The notes under the pieces: model-generated | Database searches by the model: none | Told to the model about the DNA's origin: nothing | Seen by the model: only the letters and a program-made list of their open reading frames with translations | Translations under genes and position numbers: made by a program | In this document: piece by piece, positions 16,834-23,411 of the stretch | Layout: each line of letters begins with the position of its first letter | How positions within the stretch are numbered: the stretch's first letter is position 1 | IMG/VR virus record: IMGVR_UViG_3300045971_000354 | Span: 79,464 to 143,463 of that record | Direction: 5' to 3' (one strand) | Length of the DNA: 64,000 nt | DNA from: a virus

Positions 16834-17528
16834 CTTGGTGCCCATCCTTGTTGTAATGCAATGTTATCAAAAAACTCTTTCTTTACGCTAGCATCTTCTT
16901 TAAAAGCACCTTTAAGTACAGTTGTTTGTGTTAGCGAACTATGCGCCATAATGCCCCTATTCTCGCAGCATCCATGTGTTGCTTGAATATAGACTGCTAC
17001 GTTGTCGCTGCCAGTCGCTTTGCTAATCTCTCTAGCGATATCATTACAGAGTTCCTCTTGTAAAGTACCACGGCGAGCACACCACTGAGCAATACGAGAA
17101 TACTTGCTAAGACCAATGAGCTTTTGAGCGGCAATAATACCAATATAAGCAACGCCGTTAACAGGCTGATGATGATGTGAACACATAGAACGGAGCTCAC
17201 TACGTACAACCAACATACCTTCGTATCTATCTTGGCTATCGTTTGGAAAAGCCGTTGCATCTGGTTCTCTTTCATATCGTCCACTCATTACCTCATTAAA
17301 GTACATTTTTGCAAGGCGTTTTGCTGTGCCTTTACTATTAGGATCGGTTTCACGATCGATCAGAAGTGCATCGAGTACACTTTCAAATGCTGTAGTTGCT
17401 TCTCCGATTAATCTGGCTTTATCCATTTCTGAAACATATTCAGAAATATTATCGCCTGCCCAGAATCGCTTATTCTGCGAACGCATGTGATCGCGAATTA
17501 CCTGTGAAAGGTTTTTACTATTTTCCAA
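16830..17528 (-). CDS. folE: GTP cyclohydrolase I
   Basis: 232 residues from a TTG start with GGAGA upstream. The zinc-site segment MCSHHHQPVNGVAYIG, then GLSKYSRIAQWCARR, then YIQATHGCCENRG, matches FolE: in the E. coli enzyme Cys110, His113 and Cys181 bind zinc. FolE opens GTP to dihydroneopterin triphosphate, the first step of folate and of 7-deazaguanine synthesis. With QueE, QueD-like proteins and DpdA in this window it most likely feeds base modification of phage DNA. A candidate sigma70 promoter lies at 17573-17601. Confidence 0.92.
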   Translation of the reverse strand: MENSKNLSQVIRDHMRSQNKRFWAGDNISEYVSEMDKARLIGEATTAFESVLDALLIDRETDPNSKGTAKRLAKMYFNEVMSGRYEREPDATAFPNDSQDRYEGMLVVRSELRSMCSHHHQPVNGVAYIGIIAAQKLIGLSKYSRIAQWCARRGTLQEELCNDIAREISKATGSDNVAVYIQATHGCCENRGIMAHSSLTQTTVLKGAFKEDASVKKEFFDNIALQQGWAPR

Positions 17529-17572
17529 TTTTATTATTCTCCGATGTTAAGCCAGTGGATTGGCATATAGCT

Positions 17573-17601
17573 AGTATACAGATTTATTTAGGATCTTGCA
17601 A
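17573..17601 (-). promoter_or_regulatory. Candidate sigma70 promoter for folE
   Basis: TTGCAA and TATACT with a 17-base spacer on the minus strand, 45 bases before the folE TTG start. The -35 box is weaker than others in the window. It would allow folE and downstream genes to be transcribed separately from the dehydrogenase and glycosyltransferase. Confidence 0.5.
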
Positions 17602-18387
17602 CCTTAGCAACGTATTTTTCTTTACTGCGGCATCCACTATATTCATATTCAATTCTAGATCTGCTGCAAATTTTAACAATGCAGAAGTATCTTTCGGGAA
17701 GCATGCTCCACCGAATCCATATGCTCCGTCCGGCCCCGGAACTTGCATATGACTCTTACCAATTCTAGGATCTGCTTTTACTAGTTCGGCAACCAATTTG
17801 TAATTACAATCTAATGAATTTGCCAACGCTTCTATTTCGTTCATAAACACAACCTTGGTTGCCATGAACGAATTAATTGTGTACTTTGCTAGAGATGCTT
17901 CCGCAATTGAGCAATACCGAATTGATTTTAAACTTGGCTGACTAATTTTTATTACTCGCTCTGCTTCGCGCATATACGCACTAACATTTCCACCGATGAA
18001 TGCAAATTCTCCGTTGGCATAATCTTGCACTGCATTTGCCGCAGTTAAAAACTCTGGTGCATGCACTAAGTTAGGAAACCGTTCTTGTAATTTAGAATAG
18101 GTAGCCGGCGGCGCCGTGCACTTACTAATAATTACTCCTCGGTACTTTACATCATTTAGCTCTGCTAATACACTTTCCAATGGACCAGTATCGCATGTTC
18201 CGTCTGTACTTTGCGGAGTAGGAACAGATATAAAAATTGCAGAGCAATCCTTTAGTTCTTCGTATGTTGCGTTTAATCCTTTATATGGATCACGCAAAAC
18301 AACAGGCATCGTTATAGAATCAAATGACTGCTTAATTGCCCCGCCTACAAACCCTAATCCAATGATACCGATCTTTTCATTATACAT
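17584..18387 (-). CDS. UDP-glucose/GDP-mannose 6-dehydrogenase family protein
   Basis: 267 residues. The Rossmann motif IGIIGLGFVGGAI is at the N-terminus, a mid-domain reads SKCTAPPATYSKLQERFPNLVHAPEFL, and the catalytic loop is GFGGACFPKDTSALL with the nucleophilic Cys. INSFMATKVVFMNEI is the domain-swap helix. The family oxidises nucleotide sugars to uronic acids with two NAD. At 267 residues it lacks most of the C-terminal UDP-binding domain of ~430-residue enzymes, so substrate range is unclear. It is adjacent to a glycosyltransferase, with one-base overlap. Confidence 0.85.
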   Translation of the reverse strand: MYNEKIGIIGLGFVGGAIKQSFDSITMPVVLRDPYKGLNATYEELKDCSAIFISVPTPQSTDGTCDTGPLESVLAELNDVKYRGVIISKCTAPPATYSKLQERFPNLVHAPEFLTAANAVQDYANGEFAFIGGNVSAYMREAERVIKISQPSLKSIRYCSIAEASLAKYTINSFMATKVVFMNEIEALANSLDCNYKLVAELVKADPRIGKSHMQVPGPDGAYGFGGACFPKDTSALLKFAADLELNMNIVDAAVKKNTLLRLQDPK

Positions 18388-19463
18388 TATGTTATATTTC
18401 CTAAAAGTACATCTGCGTTAAAGAAATATTTAGACAAATCTTCAGTTTGTTTTCGCAATTGTGGCAGACGTTTTATGTAATGCGTCATGGTAACAATAAT
18501 GTGGTGACACAACTCTTGTCTATGTACTGTATAGCTATCCCAATCTTTGGTCCATTCACTTGGATATTTAAATCCTTCGTGATACATTTCGGAATATGAA
18601 AGGCGATCTGGTACCATAGGTATAGCATCAACTAACGCCCCTTCGTAACATCCGATACCTAGTGTTTCTTGTAGACTTGCGCTAAACACAATCTTCGATT
18701 GACCTAGCAATGTATGATATTCTTCTTTGCTAAGTTCCTGATCTTGACAAACAATAAACTCGTACTGTGGTAATAATGTTGCAAGATCTCTAAAAATTTC
18801 AACCTGCTTTTCGGGCGCAATACGATGCGGAAACAAAATAAGATCATGCTTTGATAAAGTTTTATATGGAGTAAGAGTTTCTTCCATATACTCCATTGGC
18901 CAACCAGTTTGCACAATTTTTTTATCGTATTCTGGTTTCCACCCTGTGATACGAGTCTTGCCATCTTGTAATAAATTATTTACAAACATTTCAATATGAA
19001 ACTTAGTTGCAAAGTAGTTGAAATCTATTGCATGATACAACGCTTTTTCGGTATGCCTAACCCAAGGAGCATTTCCAATCAATCGACCTAAAAAGTCTTG
19101 AGGATCATAACTGCCGGCGTGCCATAGTGCATGAATAGTAATTGGGATTTCCAATAACTCACTCATATACTTTAGGTTAATTATACCAGGATGCCATGCG
19201 TCAGTAAAAATAAAGTGGTCGCCCCCACGAATGGATCCGTCGCAAAACATACGGCCCATTTGCTCAACCTGGTTAGACTTATATACATTAGTCCCACCAA
19301 AATTGAGAAAAGCACCAGGAGTGGTAGCAGCAGGAATATCAGTAGGACCGGAAATAATTTGAACATTGAAGCCAGCCTTCTTAAAGAGAGCAGGTACACG
19401 AGACTTCCATTGTCCTGTGTACCTGGTACTCACCGCCTCTATATCGACGATGAAAATTGTCAT
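18387..19463 (-). CDS. GT-B fold glycosyltransferase (family 4-like)
   Basis: 358 residues. The C-terminal half has a GT4-type donor site: LFPHRIAPEKQVEIFRD (first phosphate-loop region), FIVCQDQEL, then FSASLQETLGIGCYEGALV with the Ex7E pattern. The N-terminal domain is Rossmann-like but shorter. The acceptor is unknown. With the adjacent nucleotide-sugar dehydrogenase it could make and transfer an activated sugar onto a phage or host surface glycan, or possibly onto modified DNA; the sequence does not decide. It overlaps the dehydrogenase start by one base. Confidence 0.75.
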   Translation of the reverse strand: MTIFIVDIEAVSTRYTGQWKSRVPALFKKAGFNVQIISGPTDIPAATTPGAFLNFGGTNVYKSNQVEQMGRMFCDGSIRGGDHFIFTDAWHPGIINLKYMSELLEIPITIHALWHAGSYDPQDFLGRLIGNAPWVRHTEKALYHAIDFNYFATKFHIEMFVNNLLQDGKTRITGWKPEYDKKIVQTGWPMEYMEETLTPYKTLSKHDLILFPHRIAPEKQVEIFRDLATLLPQYEFIVCQDQELSKEEYHTLLGQSKIVFSASLQETLGIGCYEGALVDAIPMVPDRLSYSEMYHEGFKYPSEWTKDWDSYTVHRQELCHHIIVTMTHYIKRLPQLRKQTEDLSKYFFNADVLLGNIT

Positions 19464-19684
19464 TAGGACTCCTGGCGTTCCTTAGACTCGCGACGGGCCT
19501 TACGTTGCAAGAACTCTTGCGTCCGTTGCCAATCCTTATACGCCTTGGATCGATACAGATCCGCCTGATCGAAAGCGATCATTTCAAACCGGCAATGATC
19601 ATGCCACACATCAAGATCAGCAAAGATCTTGCTTACTTCTGGCTTCATAGTCAGATACTTACCGAGCCACTTTGGTGCTGCCAT
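19463..19684 (-). CDS. Small basic phage protein of unknown function
   Basis: 73 residues with a strongly charged helical C-terminus (QRTQEFLQRKARRESKERQES). The ribosome site AGGAAAC is upstream. No family recognised. The one-base overlap to the glycosyltransferase gene suggests coupling. Confidence 0.6.
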   Translation of the reverse strand: MAAPKWLGKYLTMKPEVSKIFADLDVWHDHCRFEMIAFDQADLYRSKAYKDWQRTQEFLQRKARRESKERQES

Positions 19685-19699
19685 TTTTGTTTCCTATTA

Positions 19700-20080
19700 T
19701 TAAAAAGGATTATTAGAAAATTGAAGATATGCGCCATTCTCGCCATCTTCGCTCACGTCAACCCAAACCTCACGATTTGGGTATCTTGCATTGATTGTTG
19801 TGTTTAGATCACGTGCAATCATTTCGCAGGATTTGAAATCTAGCTCGAGTGTGCCGTCATTGTAGCAATTCTCAAGCCAGCGTTTAAATTGGATGAATTC
19901 AATATCTCGGTCGTCGTGTGTTACTGCAATCCAGACTTTGAAGTGAAAAATATGTCGATGCGGGAATCCCAGGAAGCTTACATCGGCAAGATTAATTGCG
20001 TCGGCCGCAGCAGGGTAACAGTGTATGCCTTCCTTACGAAAGGTTACCCAAATCATTGATAGTTTATCGTTTGGTCTCAT
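19700..20080 (-). CDS. QueD-like T-fold protein, catalytic Cys missing
   Basis: 126 residues with the outline of 6-carboxytetrahydropterin synthase (QueD): an N-terminal His (GIHCYPAA), an HRH pair (FPHRHIFHFKVWIAV) in place of HGH, SCEMIARDL, and VSEDGENGAYL near the end. All three zinc-binding histidines can be seen, as can the anchoring Glu. The residue at the position of catalytic Cys27 of E. coli QueD is not Cys, and the 'LDH' catalytic segment is not evident. It may be a QueD-related enzyme with changed chemistry acting on a pterin or deazaguanine. It overlaps the next gene by ATGA and lies beside DpdA. Confidence 0.7.
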   Translation of the reverse strand: MRPNDKLSMIWVTFRKEGIHCYPAAADAINLADVSFLGFPHRHIFHFKVWIAVTHDDRDIEFIQFKRWLENCYNDGTLELDFKSCEMIARDLNTTINARYPNREVWVDVSEDGENGAYLQFSNNPF

Positions 20081-20607
20081 TTGATGATCTTGTCGTTAGA
20101 GTATTGATCCCAAGATGTAAACTTACTACGATCTTTAAGATCGTGCAAGCTGTGTGACCATACACCTGGGTTAGTTGCTTTGAAATCCTTGTCATCAATT
20201 TTAATCATTGTGTTGTAGTTCCACAATTTGATGTAAGGAATAGGAACACGAATTTGCGGAATAAAATTATCAAATTCGTTCAAGCCGTTATCGTTAAATT
20301 CTTCTACCAGATGTAGAGGAATGTCGAGACTACACAGATATCCCTTCTTAAGGAAATCAATTATCATGTTTTCCCAAGATTCCCAGGATTCAATATCAGT
20401 AGTATCAAAGTTGAAGCTATGATTTGCGCCAAAAAAGATATGCTTAATAGCAACTCCGCACATAGTGAGCTTCATTGCAATATCTGTAATAGGTTGCACA
20501 CCAGTTACAAACAATGTATCCATACCGTGTGCAGGGGTATGTTCCACCTCTACTCCAGTGAAGAATACAATGTTCTCTGCTTTGCCTTCTGTATAATCTC
20601 GTTTCAT
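20077..20607 (-). CDS. DpdA-adjacent conserved phage protein, candidate deazaguanine-pathway enzyme
   Basis: 176 residues. I do not recognise a characterised family. Near the N-terminus it has FFTGVEVEHTPAHGMDTLFVTG, then FGANHSFN, and near the C-terminus RVPIPYIKLWNYNTMIKIDD. It lies between the QueD-like gene (ATGA overlap) and DpdA, which suggests a step in making or tailoring the inserted base. A consensus sigma70 promoter ends just before its ATG, so the transcript should start at or near the first codon. This marks it as the head of the unit feeding QueD-like expression. Function is inferred from position only. Confidence 0.65.
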   Translation of the reverse strand: MKRDYTEGKAENIVFFTGVEVEHTPAHGMDTLFVTGVQPITDIAMKLTMCGVAIKHIFFGANHSFNFDTTDIESWESWENMIIDFLKKGYLCSLDIPLHLVEEFNDNGLNEFDNFIPQIRVPIPYIKLWNYNTMIKIDDKDFKATNPGVWSHSLHDLKDRSKFTSWDQYSNDKIIK

Positions 20608-20613
20608 GCTACT

Positions 20614-20642
20614 AGTATAGTATATTTTACGTTATTTGTCAA
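20614..20642 (-). promoter_or_regulatory. Consensus sigma70 promoter, predicted leaderless transcript
   Basis: TTGACA and TATACT, 17-base spacer, minus strand. The -10 ends six bases before the ATG at 20607. The -35 lies within the last codons of dpdA. Confidence 0.85.
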
Positions 20643-22278
20643 GCAAATCTACAAGATTTTGCAGCTTTTCATCTTCGGGGTCTTCCAAATCAACTTCATT
20701 AGATTTGGTAACATTTTCTACTTCGAACAAATTCATAAACTCGTTTTCAGCATTTCCGCCCTGCATTCTAGAACCTTCAAGTGCTTTTAAGAAAGGCGTT
20801 GCTTGATCGATTAGTGCAAACGCATCTGCTTTAGTTGTAGTATTAAATAATTCTTCAATAAAGCGGTCGAAATACAAAATGTTTCGTGGAACCCAATCGC
20901 TATATTCATCACTAGCCGCATCTTTACTTCCTAATTTATTCCAATGTTTCCATTTAATAGTATCACGAGTTTTTGCAATTTCGATATCCATTAATTGTTG
21001 AGCACGTTGAACAGCTTTAATATGGCATTCGACATTATGCCCCATCATCAATGCATACGCAAAGCTATCCCAGGAAGTCTTATTAGGAATCTTATTAAGT
21101 TTATTAAGCTTTGGCGGAACATGATAGTGCGATACATTTAAGTGATCAAACTTGACAAGTTTCCCGTCTTTGCCTGTTAATTCGGCATCTGTTTTGCGTT
21201 CGCCTAAATCGTAGTAGCAAATATCGCCTACGGTTAACCGACGTCCAGTCTCGCTTTCAAACGGGAACGGTATGTCGGAACCGGAAAGGGCTTTGTTGTC
21301 GAATCCTTTGTCCATAATAACGCTCCAACGCTTTGTAGTGTGTTGCGCGTTTGTGTAGACAAGTCCGTGCGCCGTTGCGATGAATGGGGATGCGCAGTCA
21401 AAAGAGATGGTAAGTTCTTCATTGATATGTTTCCTGATTTGTCTTTGAATTAAGGTTAAGTAACAACTCCAATCTAATTGAGCAGTGCCCAAGAAGTGGA
21501 TCCAATTTTTGCCTTTCAGCAAACCATCTTCACGCAAGGTCATAAGACGCTTTAACGTAATATCCATTTTGCACATGTTGGCGCCTCCGAATGCCCAACC
21601 TTCGGCAGCTTTATCGCCCCAAACCGCAGGATCACTAAACTCTTTAACGCCATTGTACCAATCTTCTGCAGACTGCCAGTCCCATCCTTGCAACACGTTA
21701 AGGAACTTTGTTTGTCCTAGCCGGTTCTTTAGGAAATACTCGTTGTTAAACTTTGTCTTATCCAAACAGTCTTGGACCGACTTTAGTCCAGTCTTCGGAC
21801 TGTGATTGTGATCACACGCCCAGGTTGGGACGTCAAGCATCATTGACCAATCTGCTGTTAGCTCAAGCCAATTTAGAATGTCGTCGCGGGTTTTGTTTGC
21901 CTTAACTCCTTCGAAGTCTAGCCAATCAAATTTTAGAACGCCTTTACCAATTTGGTATCCGCCGGAGTCTCCGAGAATCATAGTGTTCCCACGATCACGT
22001 TGTTGGATCATTGACTCCTGCGTCATACTCTTTGTAAGATCTAACTGTGCGTGGCCCGCAGAGTAAAGACCATATTTGTATGTGAAATATCCCTGTTCAG
22101 GATTTAAGAAGTTCATACCTTCGATTCCGCGATCAAAGCCGGCGGGAATACGATTTTTTGGAACAAACTCTTCTAGTCGCTGTTTAGCAACATAGGTACT
22201 ATAGAAGCTAGAGATTGCTGGAAGAAATACTGCGTAATCTCTCTGTAGAGGGGTTAAATTAACTGGTGGATTTGTCAT
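20632..22278 (-). CDS. dpdA: DpdA-like guanine transglycosylase for 7-deazaguanine insertion into DNA
   Basis: 548 residues. A TGT-family (beta/alpha)8 barrel is indicated by LGDSGGYQIGKG, with D104 at the position of the catalytic-face Asp, by VLQGWDW, GWAFGGAN and FDCASPFIATAHG (D294). TGT enzymes exchange guanine for a 7-deazaguanine base; the DpdA branch does so in DNA. The protein is longer than bacterial Tgt (~375), with an extended C-terminus, and lacks a recognisable Tgt zinc-ligand cluster, consistent with a phage DpdA rather than a tRNA enzyme. Which subfamily it belongs to I cannot tell. It is next to the clamp and polymerase genes, fitting post-replicative modification. Confidence 0.82.
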   Translation of the reverse strand: MTNPPVNLTPLQRDYAVFLPAISSFYSTYVAKQRLEEFVPKNRIPAGFDRGIEGMNFLNPEQGYFTYKYGLYSAGHAQLDLTKSMTQESMIQQRDRGNTMILGDSGGYQIGKGVLKFDWLDFEGVKANKTRDDILNWLELTADWSMMLDVPTWACDHNHSPKTGLKSVQDCLDKTKFNNEYFLKNRLGQTKFLNVLQGWDWQSAEDWYNGVKEFSDPAVWGDKAAEGWAFGGANMCKMDITLKRLMTLREDGLLKGKNWIHFLGTAQLDWSCYLTLIQRQIRKHINEELTISFDCASPFIATAHGLVYTNAQHTTKRWSVIMDKGFDNKALSGSDIPFPFESETGRRLTVGDICYYDLGERKTDAELTGKDGKLVKFDHLNVSHYHVPPKLNKLNKIPNKTSWDSFAYALMMGHNVECHIKAVQRAQQLMDIEIAKTRDTIKWKHWNKLGSKDAASDEYSDWVPRNILYFDRFIEELFNTTTKADAFALIDQATPFLKALEGSRMQGGNAENEFMNLFEVENVTKSNEVDLEDPEDEKLQNLVDLLDK

Positions 22279-22624
22279 GTTCTGTACTTAATATAATTGT
22301 AGCATCTAATTGCAGTTTTGCCTTTTCTAAATTCTCCACCGCAATCTTTACAGCAGGATGTGTATCAGCCAATGTTTTTAGATTTGCTTCTTCGATCATT
22401 TTTTTCATGGCCCAATCGAGCGCCGCTTCTGAAGAAGGCACTATACCAATTGATCCAAGGGATCCGTTGACTGTTACCCATGACGCACCGTCGTACACCT
22501 CGAAGTTGTTATTTCTATAACGCACTAATCCAGCACTCGGCGCACCGTCGTTAATCCATATACTAGTAGGACCACCGCCTGACACATTAAGATGCTTACT
22601 TGTACTTGTTAATGCAGTTATCAT
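22259..22624 (-). CDS. Phage protein of unknown function
   Basis: 121 residues. An N-terminal beta-rich part (LVRYRNNNFEVYDGASWVTV) resembles short virion-associated segments of marine phages. A helical C-terminal part follows (DWAMKKMIEEANLKTLAD). It overlaps dpdA by 20 bases and abuts the clamp gene by one base, so it is expressed in the clamp-dpdA unit. Confidence 0.6.
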   Translation of the reverse strand: MITALTSTSKHLNVSGGGPTSIWINDGAPSAGLVRYRNNNFEVYDGASWVTVNGSLGSIGIVPSSEAALDWAMKKMIEEANLKTLADTHPAVKIAVENLEKAKLQLDATIILSTEHDKSTS

Positions 22625-23358
22625 TATGCTTGTGCTGGAATGATGTATTTGTAAGTAGCAATACCACTATCGAGTTCGATTTGCATTGCACCGTCATTAC
22701 TAATGCTAAACTTAGTATTATTGGCATCTGCAATCTTTAAAATGCTCAATACCTGGCTCACTGGCCATGTCCACGCCTTATTAAGCTTTCCTGTAACATC
22801 AGTTGCAAATACAAATTCGCCACCGTGTGTACTTTGATCACCAAAGATAAACTTTAGATTCCCATCTTCAACCTTAGTTAAGAATGTTGCGTGTTCGCTG
22901 TTCGCCGCCGCTTGAAAGTTGAACCGCTGAATAGCGGAAACTGTCGGGTTAACTTCAACGTGCCAATTCACTCCACGGAACTTAACAGTCTTCAACTTCT
23001 CGTTAATAATTTCAGTGTTCATGAAACGATAGTCGTTCTTGAAGTCACCTGCCTTGTTTTCAAAGTGCAACCCTACCGGAATCGTATCACCGTTGCGATC
23101 TGCACTAACAATTTCAATTGTTGCATCTTCGCGATATTCTGGACAGTCTAAATGAATCTTCAACTTATTAAGTTGTGGCATACCAAATACGCCCTTCATT
23201 TCTAGTTGTGGTTTATTGACCTCGCCATACATAATAACACTACGGTCATCTGCCATGGAGTCGATTTTTGTGGACTTGTCTTCACCTGTAATCTTAACGA
23301 TGTTAAGAAAGCCTAGATTGTGTGTATGTCCAACGATGTCTTTAAGTAAGTCTTGCAT
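22624..23358 (-). CDS. 45: Sliding clamp (T4 gp45 family)
   Basis: 244 residues. Position next to the polymerase, length near T4 gp45 (228), and the two-domain beta pattern with a C-terminal region ending TYKYIIPAQA support this. The clamp encircles DNA, tethers gp43 and in T4 also activates late transcription. No single catalytic motif exists for this family, so the call relies on general sequence character, size and gene order. A consensus sigma70 promoter and AAGGAAC ribosome site precede it, so the clamp is expressed early and independently of the polymerase. Confidence 0.85.
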   Translation of the reverse strand: MQDLLKDIVGHTHNLGFLNIVKITGEDKSTKIDSMADDRSVIMYGEVNKPQLEMKGVFGMPQLNKLKIHLDCPEYREDATIEIVSADRNGDTIPVGLHFENKAGDFKNDYRFMNTEIINEKLKTVKFRGVNWHVEVNPTVSAIQRFNFQAAANSEHATFLTKVEDGNLKFIFGDQSTHGGEFVFATDVTGKLNKAWTWPVSQVLSILKIADANNTKFSISNDGAMQIELDSGIATYKYIIPAQA

Positions 23359-23375
23359 AATTTGTTCCTTTATTA

Positions 23376-23404
23376 AGTATATTTAGATCTGCGAGTAATG
23401 TCAA
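23376..23404 (-). promoter_or_regulatory. Consensus sigma70 promoter for clamp gene
   Basis: TTGACA and TATACT with a 17-base spacer on the minus strand in the 53-base gap between polymerase and clamp. The predicted leader is about 11 bases and still contains AAGGAA. Confidence 0.85.
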
Positions 23405-23411
23405 ATTTATT

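Noticed and set aside
20632-22278. Calling the DpdA-like protein a bacterial tRNA-guanine transglycosylase (Tgt)
   Set aside because: It is far longer than Tgt, lacks the clear zinc-ligand cluster, and its neighbours are pathway genes plus replication genes, which fits the DNA-directed branch better. The distinction remains an inference.
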